A stretch of 64,000 nt of DNA, from positions 62,001-126,000 of the forward strand of contig CALMNL010000006.1 in NCBI GenBank assembly GCA_937868765.1, written 5' to 3'. A program made the translations under genes and the position numbers. The DNA comes from an uncultured Desulfatitalea sp. GTDB lineage: Bacteria > Desulfobacterota > Desulfobacteria > Desulfobacterales > Desulfosarcinaceae. The notes under the pieces were generated by a model. It saw only the letters and a program-made list of their open reading frames with translations, ran no database searches and was not told the origin of the DNA. Below are positions 25,902 to 35,283 of the stretch, piece by piece; the stretch's first letter is position 1, and each line of letters starts with the position of its first letter.

Positions 25902-26179
25902 CCCCCTTCCGCCGCCCTCTGTCGCGAGCCTCGAAACCGTGGCGGTAAAGGGATGTTCTGGTTTTTTTTATACTTATGATCGGACGCATCGGACATTTGG
26001 CACAAGCAGTCTAATACCATGATTTCGGTAGAAAATTCAATTCTATTCTGGCCGGGCCCAAAGACAGGATTCGGCCCATGCCGGTGGCGTTCGAGGCAAA
26101 CGCCGTCAGTTGGTTGTCTTTTGCCGGAAATAAAAATATAGGAAGGGTCTTGATTAAAGAAAGGAGAAAGCGCCCTAAA

Positions 26180-26917
26180 ATGCAACAGCTCAAAAAACCT
26201 GGTAAAGAATACATAGTTTTTCCGCTGGATGTGGCCGATGCCCAGTCAGCCAGACAGCTGGTCCGGCAGCTGCACGCGGATGTGGGCATGTTCAAGATCG
26301 GCTTGGAGCTATTTATCCGCGGTGGTCCGGACCTGGTGCGCTGGCTGTCCGAGCACGCGGCGGCCGGCATTTTCCTGGACCTGAAGTTGCACGACATCCC
26401 CGCCACCGTGCGGCGTGCCATGCAAGGCATCGCCGAGTTGAAGGTCGCTTTGACCACGGTGCATTGCGGCGAAAGTGCGGCCATGCTCGCCGCGGCCGTG
26501 GAAGGCAGCCAGGGCCAGGTGGGGGTCCTGGGGGTCACGGTGCTCACCAGCGTATCGGCGGCCGACTTGCAGTCCGCCGGTTATGCGCCGACCATGGTGG
26601 CCGATCCGCGGCACCTGGTGCTGCACAAGGCACGCATGGCCCGGGCGGCCGGCTGCGCCGGCATCGTCTGCTCCGGCCACGAGGCGGCCGACATCAAGGC
26701 CCAGTTGGGGCAGACATTCCTGGCGGTGACCCCAGGGATCCGACCGGCCTGGACGTTAGATAAAATGGACGATCAGCAACGCGTGATGACCCCGGCCCGG
26801 GCCGTCGCCCAGGGGGCCGACTACCTGGTGATCGGCCGGCCCATCCGCGACGCCGCCGACCCGGTGGCCGCGGCGCGACGGATTGCCGAGGAGATTGACA
26901 CAGGGGGTGAGGGTTGA
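26180..26917 (+). CDS. pyrF: orotidine 5'-phosphate decarboxylase
   Basis: 245 residues from the ATG at 26180 (AAGGAG 13 nt upstream). The substrate-binding Lys is in MFKIGLELF and the catalytic tetrad stretch is DLKLHDIPATV. The C-terminal phosphate loop is TPGIRP, then VIGRPIRDAADP. Converts OMP to UMP, the last step of pyrimidine synthesis. The frame is open 34 codons further upstream, but that part is not OMPDC-like. It stands alone and divergent from CheD-HDOD; the 25902-26179 gap shows no gene. Confidence 0.96.
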   Translation: MQQLKKPGKEYIVFPLDVADAQSARQLVRQLHADVGMFKIGLELFIRGGPDLVRWLSEHAAAGIFLDLKLHDIPATVRRAMQGIAELKVALTTVHCGESAAMLAAAVEGSQGQVGVLGVTVLTSVSAADLQSAGYAPTMVADPRHLVLHKARMARAAGCAGIVCSGHEAADIKAQLGQTFLAVTPGIRPAWTLDKMDDQQRVMTPARAVAQGADYLVIGRPIRDAADPVAAARRIAEEIDTGGEG

Positions 26918-26926
26918 AGGAGAAAA

Positions 26927-27028
26927 CTAGTACAGCGTGAAGTAGCGCCACACGGTTAGTGCTATCACGACCAGCCCTGCCATGAGGATGAAGATAAGCT
27001 GGTCGGGACTGAAGCGTGGCGCTTTCAC
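26927..27028 (-). CDS. candidate 33-residue single-pass membrane peptide
   Basis: GTG at 27028 begins 7 nt after the lysC stop and the frame ends with TAG at 26927-26929. The peptide starts with a basic segment (KAPRFSPDQ), followed by a 17-residue hydrophobic helix (LIFILMAGLVVIALTVW) and an RYFTLY tail. The layout is typical of real small membrane proteins, and it is placed directly behind lysC. The ribosome-binding site is poor (GGAAG lies inside the lysC end), so translation may be coupled. No family recognised. Confidence 0.4.
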   Translation of the reverse strand: MKAPRFSPDQLIFILMAGLVVIALTVWRYFTLY

Positions 27029-27035
27029 CTGCCGG

Positions 27036-28256
27036 CTATTCTTCCGCGTCCAGGCCGAAGGCGGTGTGCAGCACGCGTACGGCCAGTTCGGTGTACTTCT
27101 CTTCGATGACGCAGGAGATGCGGATTTCCGAAGTGCCGATCATCAGGATGTTGATGTTCTCCCGGGCCAGGGTATTGAACATTACCGAAGCCACGCCCGA
27201 GTGATTCTTCATGCCCACGCCGATGACCGAGACCATGGCGATGTTGGTGTCGCCCAGGACTTCTTCGGCGCCCACCTGTTCGGCCACCTTCTTGGCGATC
27301 TCCATGGCGCGCTTGAAATCTCCCTTGGGCACCGTGAAGGTCATGTCGGTCTTGCCTTCCTTGCGGGTGTTCTGGATGATCATGTCCACGACGATGCCCG
27401 CTTCGGAAATGGGGGAGAAGATTTTGGCGGCGATGCCCGGCTGATCGGGAACCTTCGTCAAAGTCACGCGCGCCTGCTTCTTATCATGGCTGACGCCGGA
27501 AACCACCAACTGTTCCATGCCCGAATCTTCGCTGACGACCATGGTACCTTCCTCCTCGTTGAAAGATGACCGTACGTGGACGGGGATGTTGTATTTTTTG
27601 GCGAAACCCACCGAGCGAATCTGCAGCACCTTGGCGCCCAGGCTGGCCATGTTGAGCATTTCGTCGTAGGTGATGGTCTTGAGCTTGCGCGCCTTGGGGC
27701 AGACATTGGGATCGGCCGTGTAGACGCCGTCCACGTCGGTGTAGATTTCGCAGACATCGGCCTTCAGGGCGGCGGCGATGGCCACGGCCGATGTGTCCGA
27801 CCCGCCCCGGCCCAGGGTAGTGATGTTGCCTTTCATGTCGTAGCCCTGGAAACCGGCTACAATCACGATGTTCTTCTTCTCGAGCAGTTGATGCAGCCGC
27901 TTGGCATTGATCTCGATGATGCGTGCGTTGCCGTAATCCGAGTCGGTGACCATCTCGATCTGATGGCCCAGCATGGATTGGGCTTTGTAGCCCATGGAGA
28001 TCAACATCATGGCCATCAGGGTGACCGTGGTCTGTTCACCGGTGGAGAGCAGGGCGTCCAGCTCGCGCTTGTCCGGGTCTTCGCTTGCTTTCCGGGCCAG
28101 CTCGATGAGGCTGTCGGTCACGCCGGACATGGCCGATAGAATGACGACCACGTCATTGCCCTGGTCAAAGGTCTTGGCCACCCGCCGGGCTACGTTGCGG
28201 ATGCGGTCGATGTTGGCCACCGAGGTGCCGCCGAATTTTTGAACGACAAGGGCCAT
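27036..28256 (-). CDS. lysC: aspartate kinase
   Basis: 406 residues; GAGGAAAAATT upstream. Kinase motif [11 protein letters not shown] at the start, [13 protein letters not shown] near residue 150 and [14 protein letters not shown]. The C-terminal third holds two ACT domains ([17 protein letters not shown] and the [16 protein letters not shown] region), which bind lysine and/or threonine for feedback control. Phosphorylates aspartate as the first step to lysine, threonine, methionine and diaminopimelate. Length fits the class-II-type monofunctional enzyme. Confidence 0.97.
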   Translation of the reverse strand: MALVVQKFGGTSVANIDRIRNVARRVAKTFDQGNDVVVILSAMSGVTDSLIELARKASEDPDKRELDALLSTGEQTTVTLMAMMLISMGYKAQSMLGHQIEMVTDSDYGNARIIEINAKRLHQLLEKKNIVIVAGFQGYDMKGNITTLGRGGSDTSAVAIAAALKADVCEIYTDVDGVYTADPNVCPKARKLKTITYDEMLNMASLGAKVLQIRSVGFAKKYNIPVHVRSSFNEEEGTMVVSEDSGMEQLVVSGVSHDKKQARVTLTKVPDQPGIAAKIFSPISEAGIVVDMIIQNTRKEGKTDMTFTVPKGDFKRAMEIAKKVAEQVGAEEVLGDTNIAMVSVIGVGMKNHSGVASVMFNTLARENINILMIGTSEIRISCVIEEKYTELAVRVLHTAFGLDAEE

Positions 28257-28299
28257 AATTTTTCCTCAAGATAGTAATTCTGGGGTGGAGTTAAAAACC

Positions 28300-28788
28300 T
28301 TATCCGATCTGGGAATCATCCCATTTTTTGCCCGCCTCCCTTATCAAATTGTCTGCCCCGCGTCCATAACCAATTAGGCGAATGGCACGCCGCTGGTCGT
28401 CGATGGTGGTGAAGTCGATGATCAGGTTTTTTTCCGGCCATTGGCTTTCGGGCAGACGTTCGGCCCACTCCACGGCCACCACGGCCTCATAGCCCAGGAT
28501 TTCCCCCAGCCCGATGAGATCGGCATCGAGGCCCCCCTGCAGTCGATACAGATCGACATGGTAGAGCGGGATTCGTCCCGGGTATTCGTTGATCAGAGAA
28601 TAGGTGGGGCTGGCGATCGTATAGCCGTCGGGCACTTCCAGCCCCCGGGCAAGGCCCTGGACGAAGCAGGTTTTGCCGCTGCCCAGGTCGCCGTTGAGGC
28701 GAAGGGCGATGCCTTGGCGAATGGATTGCCCCAGGAGGTTCCCAAAAATGCGGGTCTGCTCCGGGCTATGGGTGGTTATGGAGAACAT
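28300..28788 (-). CDS. tsaE: tRNA threonylcarbamoyladenosine biosynthesis protein TsaE
   Basis: 162 residues from the ATG at 28788 (GGAAAGCC upstream; the open frame above it is a shadow). Walker A LNGDLGSGKTCFVQGLARGL, then TYSLINEYPG and YHVDLYRL (Walker B-like), then VVAVEWAERLP. TsaE is the small ATPase that works with TsaB and TsaD to make the t6A37 base of tRNA; trmO elsewhere in the window acts on the same base. Directly downstream of nnr. Confidence 0.95.
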   Translation of the reverse strand: MFSITTHSPEQTRIFGNLLGQSIRQGIALRLNGDLGSGKTCFVQGLARGLEVPDGYTIASPTYSLINEYPGRIPLYHVDLYRLQGGLDADLIGLGEILGYEAVVAVEWAERLPESQWPEKNLIIDFTTIDDQRRAIRLIGYGRGADNLIREAGKKWDDSQIG

Positions 28789-28828
28789 CGAATGGCTTTC
28801 CAAGCGTCCATTCCTGGATGGACACGCT

Positions 28829-30415
28829 TTAGTATAGTGGCGTCCCCAGCGGCGGCGGCGGCGGATCCTCCAGCACCCGCCGCATCGCCCGGGGCAGGGC
28901 GTGCATGACTTCGCTGGCCAGAAATCCCCAGGGCGTGCGCTCGGCCAGGAGGTCGGCCGCCAGGCCGTGCAGGAAAACACCCGTTAGAGCTGCATCCACG
29001 GGCGAAAGCCCCTGGGCCAGCCATCCGGTGATGGCGCCGGTGAGCACATCACCCATCCCACCGCTGGCCATGCCGGCATTGCCGGTGGGATTGATCCACA
29101 CCCGTCCGTCCGGGGACGCCACCACGGTGCGGCCGCCCTTGAGGACGACCACGACTTTATGCTGCCGGGCCAGGTTGCGTGCGGCGGCCAGGCGGTCTTT
29201 CTGGATGTCGGCGGTGCTGCACCCCAGCAGACGCGCCATCTCGCCCGGATGAGGGGTCAATACCGTGGCGGCCGGGCGCTCGCTCAGAAGGTAGAGATGC
29301 CCGGCCAGGTGATTCAAACCATCGGCGTCGATGACCAGCGGCAATGGGCAGGCGCGCAGGATGCGGTGGGACAGGGCCTGGGTTCCGGGGGCCGTCCCCA
29401 TGCCAGGCCCCAGGGCCACGCAGCGTTTGCCTTCCCAGGCCCGAGCCGCCTCGTCGAAAGCGGTCTCGGCCAAGGCCCCCTGACCGTCGTCAGGCAACGG
29501 CAGGGTCATGACTTCGACCGTCAAGGCTTCCAGGACGGGGTTCAGGCTGCGCGGAACCGCAAGGGTCACCAGGCCGGCCCCGGTGCGCGCGGCGGCCGCG
29601 GCGGCCATGGCCGCCGCGCCGGTCTTGCCGGTGGAGGCCGCCACCACCAGGGCATGGCCGGTATGGCCTTTATGGGCATCGGCCGGTCGTTGGGGCAACA
29701 CGCCGCGGATGTGTTCGCCGGTGATCAGCGCCTGCCGGGGGGGAATGGCTTCGGCCGCCGAGGGGGGGATCCCGATGTCGATCACATCCACCGGGCCGCA
29801 ATATCCTATGCCCGGATACACCAGATGGCCGATTTTGGGAAACCCGAAGGTGGCCGTGGCCGTGGCCCGTACCGCGATGCCGCAAGCCTGGCCGGTATCG
29901 GCATTGAGCCCGGACGGGATGTCCACCGCGAAGACCGGCCGCTGCAGGCTGTTCAAAAAAGCGATGACTTCATGGTAAAAGCCCTGGATATCGGCATTCA
30001 GACCCGTACCGAAGATGGCGTCGATCCAGAGGGGGAGATGGCGCATGGCGTGCTGTCGGGCGTTGAAGGCCGAGCTGTCGGGCGCTTCCAGGACCGGCAC
30101 CCGGAGCTTCGGCAGCAGGTGCAGGTTGGCGGCGGCGTCGCCCTGGACCCGATCCACGGTGGAAAGCAGGAATACCTGTACCGGGATACCCCGCTGGGCC
30201 AGCAAACGCGCCATGACAAAGCCGTCGCCGCCGTTGTTGCCCCGGCCGGCCAGCACGCCCACCCCCCGGCCAGGATGCCCCGCGTAAATCCGTTCGAGAA
30301 AGCTGCGCGTGGCCCCCCGGCCGGCGTTCTCCATGAGCACCCGCCCGGGGATCCCGAAGGTTTCGATGGTGTTGCGGTCCATGGCCTGCATTTCGGACCC
30401 GGTAACCACTCGCAT
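28829..30415 (-). CDS. nnr: bifunctional NAD(P)H-hydrate epimerase / ADP-dependent NAD(P)H-hydrate dehydratase
   Basis: 528 residues after AGGAGAGTTGC. The N-terminal epimerase (YjeF_N) has AGRGNNGGDGFVMARLL and VDAIFGTGL-like (WIDAIFGTGLNADI). The C-terminal ribokinase-like dehydratase (about 240-528) has HKGHTGHALVVAAS, LTPHPGEMARLLG and GNAGMASGGMGDVLTGAI. Repairs NADHX and NADPHX. The usual clade order pdxJ-(acpS)-nnr-tsaE-lysC is kept here, except that no acpS lies between pdxJ and nnr. Confidence 0.97.
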   Translation of the reverse strand: MRVVTGSEMQAMDRNTIETFGIPGRVLMENAGRGATRSFLERIYAGHPGRGVGVLAGRGNNGGDGFVMARLLAQRGIPVQVFLLSTVDRVQGDAAANLHLLPKLRVPVLEAPDSSAFNARQHAMRHLPLWIDAIFGTGLNADIQGFYHEVIAFLNSLQRPVFAVDIPSGLNADTGQACGIAVRATATATFGFPKIGHLVYPGIGYCGPVDVIDIGIPPSAAEAIPPRQALITGEHIRGVLPQRPADAHKGHTGHALVVAASTGKTGAAAMAAAAAARTGAGLVTLAVPRSLNPVLEALTVEVMTLPLPDDGQGALAETAFDEAARAWEGKRCVALGPGMGTAPGTQALSHRILRACPLPLVIDADGLNHLAGHLYLLSERPAATVLTPHPGEMARLLGCSTADIQKDRLAAARNLARQHKVVVVLKGGRTVVASPDGRVWINPTGNAGMASGGMGDVLTGAITGWLAQGLSPVDAALTGVFLHGLAADLLAERTPWGFLASEVMHALPRAMRRVLEDPPPPPLGTPLY

Positions 30416-30434
30416 GCAACTCTCCTGTCGCTTT

Positions 30435-31154
30435 TCAGAGGGCCCGGATGATATCGATCATATCTCTCACAGCCCTGTCCATACCCACCAGCACCGCCCG
30501 GGCGACGATGCTTTGGCCCACGCTGAACTCGTCCACTTCCCGCAGTCCGGCAAAGAGCTTGATCAGCCGGTAATCCAGTCCGTGCCCGACGGCAATGTGC
30601 ATTCGCAGGCGGTGGGCTACCTTGATGGTATCCACCACCCGGCTCAGCTCCTGGCTTTGCTGGGCTGCGGATTCGGCCTTGCCCAGGCGACCGGCGTGAA
30701 TGTGGATCCAATTGGCCCTGGACTGATGCACCAGCTTGGCATGGTCCGGCTCCGGCACCACGGACACCCCCACGCTGATGCCGTTGGATTGGAGCGTCTC
30801 CACGGTTTCGGCGATCAACTTGCTGTCGCCGACGAGGTCCATGCCCATTTCCTGGGCATCATCCTTGCGCAGTACCGGCATCAGCACCACCCGTGAGGGT
30901 TTGAGGTCCATGGCGAAGCCGATCATTTCGGAGGTCGGTGCCATGAAGAGCACCAGCCGGCTGTTCACGGTCTGGCGCAAAAGGCGCACATCACGTTCGC
31001 GCACCGGTCGGTGGCTCTCACGCAAATAGATGCCGATACCATCGGCACCGGCTGCCTCGGCCAGCAACGCCGCCGCCACCGGATCGGGGGAAGGGGCCTG
31101 CATGGCCTGGCGCAGGGCGGCCACATAATCCAAGGTTACCGTCAGGGCGGCCAT
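30435..31154 (-). CDS. pdxJ: PdxJ-family protein, divergent (pyridoxine 5'-phosphate synthase-like)
   Basis: 239 residues; AGGAGGTGAG upstream. The overall fold and length are PdxJ (DPVAAALLAEAAGADGI, RERDVRLLRQTV, IHIHAGRLGKAE, VGHGLDYRLI, SIVARAVLVGM). Several positions that are near-invariant differ: the first strand is VTLDYVAALRQAM where PdxJ has NIDHVATLRNARG; the HLRED site is YLRES; the VPEKR loop is MPVLRK; GHS near the end is GQS. The GHG histidine is kept. It occupies the normal pdxJ position before nnr. It may be an altered PNP synthase or a paralogue with another task. Confidence 0.8.
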   Translation of the reverse strand: MAALTVTLDYVAALRQAMQAPSPDPVAAALLAEAAGADGIGIYLRESHRPVRERDVRLLRQTVNSRLVLFMAPTSEMIGFAMDLKPSRVVLMPVLRKDDAQEMGMDLVGDSKLIAETVETLQSNGISVGVSVVPEPDHAKLVHQSRANWIHIHAGRLGKAESAAQQSQELSRVVDTIKVAHRLRMHIAVGHGLDYRLIKLFAGLREVDEFSVGQSIVARAVLVGMDRAVRDMIDIIRAL

Positions 31155-31163
31155 CTCACCTCC

Positions 31164-31643
31164 TTAATCGATGCTGGTTGAAGAGGAATTTCGGCACTGG
31201 GAATCGCGGTAGCCGATGAGCGCCAGCAGCTCACGGCTTTTGGTTTCCATGATCTCGGCTTCCGCCTCCGAATGGACATGGTCGTAACCGAAAAGATGCA
31301 GGATGCCATGCACCAGCAGTTCGTAAAAACGTCTCTCGGTGGTGATGCCGCCTGTTTCGGCTTCCCTTGCACAGGTATCCATGGAGATGACCACATCTCC
31401 CAGCAATTCCGGGTTCAGGTCCGCGGCGTCGCCTTCGCGCATGGGAAAGGAGATCACATTGGTGGGCCCCTGGTGATTCAGGTAGGTTTCATTGAGTTCG
31501 GCGATGCGCGGGTCGTCTACCACCAAAACGGACAATTCACCGTCAGGACATGCCAAGGCGTTTAAGATGGCCTGGGCCTTCTTTTGGACGGTTGGCATCT
31601 TTAGGGGCTGGTTTTGCTGCTGGTTGTCGATCAGGACTGCCAT
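31164..31643 (-). CDS. ybeY: endoribonuclease YbeY (rRNA maturation factor)
   Basis: 159 residues. The start MAVLIDNQQ is typical and AAAGGT precedes the ATG. Zinc site HGILHLFGYDH (H-x3-H-x5-H) near residue 120, preceded by the DPRIAELN and ISFPMREGD motifs. YbeY processes the 16S rRNA 3' end and takes part in ribosome quality control. The ATG lies inside the 3' end of the 7TM-HD gene; the overlap is 101 bp. Downstream pdxJ is 9 nt away. Confidence 0.95.
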   Translation of the reverse strand: MAVLIDNQQQNQPLKMPTVQKKAQAILNALACPDGELSVLVVDDPRIAELNETYLNHQGPTNVISFPMREGDAADLNPELLGDVVISMDTCAREAETGGITTERRFYELLVHGILHLFGYDHVHSEAEAEIMETKSRELLALIGYRDSQCRNSSSTSID

Positions 31644-33942
31644 TTTTTACCTTTGCGATCTCTTTGGCCTGGGTTTCGGCATACTCGATGCGATGATGAT
31701 GGATGCCGTTCAAGATTTTGTTGAAGCTCTTGGCGATACTGTGCAGGTCCTTGAGGGTCAATTCGCAATTGTCCAGCTGTCCATCGGAAAAGACCTTGTT
31801 GATCAACTGCTGCACGAGCCCCTGGATGCGTGCCGGAGTGGGGTTTTCCAAGGTGCGGGATGCGGCTTCCACCACGTCGGCCAGCATCACCAGCCCTACC
31901 TCTTTGGTCTGGGGTTTGGGGCCGGGGTAGCGGAAATCATCGATTTTAACCGAACCATCGCCTTTGAGCTGTTTGGCTTTTTCGAAAAAGTAGTGGATCA
32001 GGCTGCTGCCGTGGTGCTGCTGGATGGTGTCGATGATGATCTGCCCCAATTTATGGCGCTGGGCGATCTCCACGCCGTCTTTGACGTGGGCGATGAGAAT
32101 CAGGCTGGACATGGAGGGCGCCAGCTTGTCGTGCTTGTTGCGGCCGTCGGTCTGGTTCTCGATGAAGTAAAGCGGCTTCTTGACTTTGCCGATGTCGTGG
32201 TAGTAGCCGCACACCTTGGCGAGCAGCGGGTTGGCGCCGATTTCGGTGGCCGCGGCTTCCACCAGGGAGCCCACGATCACCGAATGATGGTAGGTGCCGG
32301 GGGCCTCGATCATCAACCGCCGCAGGATGGGCCGGTCCAGATTGGCCAGTTCCAGCAGGGTGATATCGGTGGTGAAGTGGAAAGTCATCTCCACCAGGGG
32401 GGCCAGTCCCAGGGTGATGATGCCGCAGGTCAGGCCGCCCAAAAATGCCATGGTGGCGTTCCAGGCCATCTGGGTGGCCGAACTGGCGGTAAAAAAGCCG
32501 ATGGCCAGGGCCGACATGATATTGAGCAGGCCCACTTTGGTGCCGGCGGCGATCACCACCTTGCGTTCCCGGCAATGTTGCACCCAATAAGCGGCCATGG
32601 CGTTGCTCACCAGGAAATAGATGCAAATGTCCAGCCTGCTGCCGAAAAGCAGCGCCGCGCTGATGGCCGAGACCAGGCCGAACGGTATGGCCACTTCGAA
32701 GCCGAGCACCAAACACACCAGCATGGCACCGGATGACAAAGGCGCGGCAAAGACGATGGACTCCACCGGCACCGCAAAGAATGACATGGGGATCCTGGCA
32801 GTGGAGAACAGCAGGCCGAATTTGGCCATCACTATGACCAGCAGCAGCGTCAGGGTCAGAAAAATCAGGTTTTTGGTGTTTTCCAGGCGGGCGAAGCCCG
32901 GCTGGACGAAGCAGAGGAAATAGATCATGATCAAGACGGTGGTGAGGAGGATGCCCGTGCCCACACCCGTGGTGGAGATGCTCTTGTCCTGGTTTTGTGC
33001 TTCCAGGGCACGCAGCTTGAGCAATTGCAGGGTCGAAACCCTTTCTCCTTCGCGCAACAGCATCTCGCCCGCTTTGATTTTGTACATGATCGGCTTGATT
33101 TCGGCCAGGGCCTGTTTCTTGCGCTCTTCGGTTTCATTGCGGTTCAGGGAGATGTTGGGCACGATCAGGCGTTGGCTCAGGTCCACGATGAGATTGACCA
33201 GGTTGTAGTTGAGGTCTTTGACCATCGGCTCGGCCACGATGCGCACCATGGTTTTCGCCTGATCCGGACCGTAATACGGTCGCAGGGAGTAAACCGTTTT
33301 TTCGGTCTGGCTGGAGACATCTCTCAAGGTGATGCCCTTGTCCACTTCCTTGAGCAGCAGATCCTTGTTGGCCACCACGCCGTTGGACATGATGGTTTCC
33401 AGGATTTTGGCGATGGTGTCGGCCAGGACGGGGGAAAAGGCCTCGTTGGCCAACAGCTTCAATGCGCCGCGGCTGATTTCGATGCCCATCAGGTTTTCAA
33501 ACTCCTGGCGCTGGATCATCAGGGCGTTTTCGATCTCTTGCCGTTGGGCGTTTTCGGCGGCGGGAGTGCCTTCTGAGGGGTTGTTCTGGGCCGACAGGGT
33601 GGCGATGATTTTGCGCATGTGGCCGAAAGCGCCGCGCACCCGGTCGATGATCTGGGGGGCGATGCGCGGGTCATAATCATAGACCGAGAGCACCTGGTCC
33701 GCGGCCTGCTGCTGGTTGGCCGCGGTGGCGGCCTTGTCTTCCACGAAGAAATCCCGGGGTGCCTTGATGTCCCGCTCGGCGATATCCCCCAGGTTGTAAA
33801 TGGGCTGGCGAACCACCAGGTTAGGATAGAGCAAGGCCAGGAAGATCGCTACGGTGGCCAGCAGCAAGCCCCATTTGAGCCATCGGTCCATGTAATCGCT
33901 GAGCGGCGCCTTCTTTTTGCTTTCGGCGTTCATGGGCTGCAC
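31543..33942 (-). CDS. 7TM-HD (PgpH/YqfF family) membrane phosphohydrolase
   Basis: 799 residues (GTG at 33942; an ATG at 33933 is also possible). One N-terminal helix, a large extracytoplasmic 7TMR-HDED domain (about 50-310), seven membrane helices (about 325-520), then a cytoplasmic HD domain (APGTYHHSVIVGSLVEAAA, YYHDIGKVKKPLYF and a downstream HHG). Firmicute PgpH breaks cyclic-di-AMP; in this group the nucleotide is inferred. The last ~35 residues are a Lys/Pro-rich tail encoded where ybeY overlaps. Order phoH-7TM-HD-ybeY is a widely conserved block. Confidence 0.93.
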   Translation of the reverse strand: MQPMNAESKKKAPLSDYMDRWLKWGLLLATVAIFLALLYPNLVVRQPIYNLGDIAERDIKAPRDFFVEDKAATAANQQQAADQVLSVYDYDPRIAPQIIDRVRGAFGHMRKIIATLSAQNNPSEGTPAAENAQRQEIENALMIQRQEFENLMGIEISRGALKLLANEAFSPVLADTIAKILETIMSNGVVANKDLLLKEVDKGITLRDVSSQTEKTVYSLRPYYGPDQAKTMVRIVAEPMVKDLNYNLVNLIVDLSQRLIVPNISLNRNETEERKKQALAEIKPIMYKIKAGEMLLREGERVSTLQLLKLRALEAQNQDKSISTTGVGTGILLTTVLIMIYFLCFVQPGFARLENTKNLIFLTLTLLLVIVMAKFGLLFSTARIPMSFFAVPVESIVFAAPLSSGAMLVCLVLGFEVAIPFGLVSAISAALLFGSRLDICIYFLVSNAMAAYWVQHCRERKVVIAAGTKVGLLNIMSALAIGFFTASSATQMAWNATMAFLGGLTCGIITLGLAPLVEMTFHFTTDITLLELANLDRPILRRLMIEAPGTYHHSVIVGSLVEAAATEIGANPLLAKVCGYYHDIGKVKKPLYFIENQTDGRNKHDKLAPSMSSLILIAHVKDGVEIAQRHKLGQIIIDTIQQHHGSSLIHYFFEKAKQLKGDGSVKIDDFRYPGPKPQTKEVGLVMLADVVEAASRTLENPTPARIQGLVQQLINKVFSDGQLDNCELTLKDLHSIAKSFNKILNGIHHHRIEYAETQAKEIAKVKNGSPDRQPAAKPAPKDANRPKEGPGHLKRLGMS

Positions 33943-33950
33943 CGTGCTTC

Positions 33951-34973
33951 TTATTGTTGCGCCAATGGTTCAGCGACGCGCTGGGGGTCATTGCCTGCCG
34001 CCGGTTTTTTCTTCTGGCCGGCGGCTTCGTAGGCCATGATGATGTCTTGCACCAGACGGTGCCGCACCACATCACGCTGGGAGAAGAACACCATCTTGAT
34101 ACCTGCGATGTGCGCCAGAATCTCCTTGGCTTCGATGAGGCCCGAGACTTTCTGGGGCGGCAGGTCGATCTGGGTGATATCGCCGGTGATCACCGCCTTG
34201 GAGCTGAAGCCGATGCGGGTCAGAAACATCTTCATCTGCTCCGAGGTGGTGTTCTGGGCCTCATCCAGGATGATGAAAGAATCGTTCAGGGTGCGGCCGC
34301 GCATAAAGGCGATGGGGGCCACCTCGATGACTCCCTGTTGCATCAACCCGGTGACTTTTTCGAAGCGCATCATGTCGTGCAGGGCATCGTAAAGCGGCCG
34401 CAGGTAAGGGTCGACCTTCTCGGCCAGGTCTCCCGGCAGAAAGCCCAGCGCCTCGCCGGCCTCTACAGCCGGCCGGGTGAGGATGATGCGGCTGACAGTC
34501 CCTTTGGTGAGGGCCGCCACGGCCATGGCCATGGCCAGATAGGTTTTGCCGGTTCCGGCCGGTCCGATGCCGAAGACGATGTCGTGATGGCGGATGGCGT
34601 CGATGTACTCTTTCTGGGCCCTGCTTTTGGGGGTAATGGCCATTTTCTTGGCCGTGATGTAGACCGTGTCCAGAAAGATATCCTTGAGCTGGGCGCTGTC
34701 ATCGGCGCTCAGCAGGCGGATGGCGTAATCGATGTCGGTGGGGTAGATCGGGTAACGTTCTTTGATGAGCCCATACAGCTGGGACAGCAGGTTTTGCGTC
34801 AGGCGCAGGATGATTTCGTCCCCTTGTAGGTGAACCGTGTTCCCTCGGGCCTGGATCTCTATTCCTAATGATTGCGCGATGCGCTGCAAGTGACTGTTGT
34901 GCTCCCCGAACAGTTGCCGCGCCAGCTCCACATCGCTGAAAGTGATTTTGGATTGATGGGTTTGATCGTTCAT
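33951..34973 (-). CDS. ybeZ: PhoH-family ATPase (YbeZ)
   Basis: 340 residues from the ATG at 34973; the nearest AAGGAG is about 20 nt away. An N-terminal KH-like segment (about 25-95) precedes the PhoH ATPase: [18 protein letters not shown] (Walker A), [30 protein letters not shown] (Walker B) and [12 protein letters not shown]. YbeZ partners with YbeY in RNA processing, and ybeY is two genes downstream. The C-terminal 25 residues are a low-complexity Lys/Pro/Gln tail. Confidence 0.94.
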   Translation of the reverse strand: MNDQTHQSKITFSDVELARQLFGEHNSHLQRIAQSLGIEIQARGNTVHLQGDEIILRLTQNLLSQLYGLIKERYPIYPTDIDYAIRLLSADDSAQLKDIFLDTVYITAKKMAITPKSRAQKEYIDAIRHHDIVFGIGPAGTGKTYLAMAMAVAALTKGTVSRIILTRPAVEAGEALGFLPGDLAEKVDPYLRPLYDALHDMMRFEKVTGLMQQGVIEVAPIAFMRGRTLNDSFIILDEAQNTTSEQMKMFLTRIGFSSKAVITGDITQIDLPPQKVSGLIEAKEILAHIAGIKMVFFSQRDVVRHRLVQDIIMAYEAAGQKKKPAAGNDPQRVAEPLAQQ

Positions 34974-35283
34974 CGGGCTGCCGTTGACGGCGATCTCCTT
35001 TGTACACGCCAAAGTTTTCCGGCAGCGGTGCTCCGCCCGCTGGCGGTGTGGCCCATACCTTCGGCGCCGGTCGTAATGCGCAAGATTATAAAACTTTTCC
35101 AGTGAATGCAAACGCCAAATGGCGGCCGTGCATGCCGCCGGAGCTCGAATGCGCCATTGCCAGGTGAACCTGTATCGGATAATTTCTTGACGCCGCCGGT
35201 AGCCTTTGTTAGCTTCAGCCACTTTTTTATCCGGCCTATGTCCAACACCGCCATTTTTCGTTCCGTTTGACGATAGGTGCCTT

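Noticed and set aside
25990-26015. TTTGGCAC resembling a -24 sigma-54 box before pyrF
   Set aside because: The bases 10 nt after GG are CT, not GC, so the -12 element is absent.
26078-26179. Upstream extension of the pyrF frame by 34 codons
   Set aside because: It has no OMPDC similarity; the ATG at 26180 with AAGGAG gives the normal protein.
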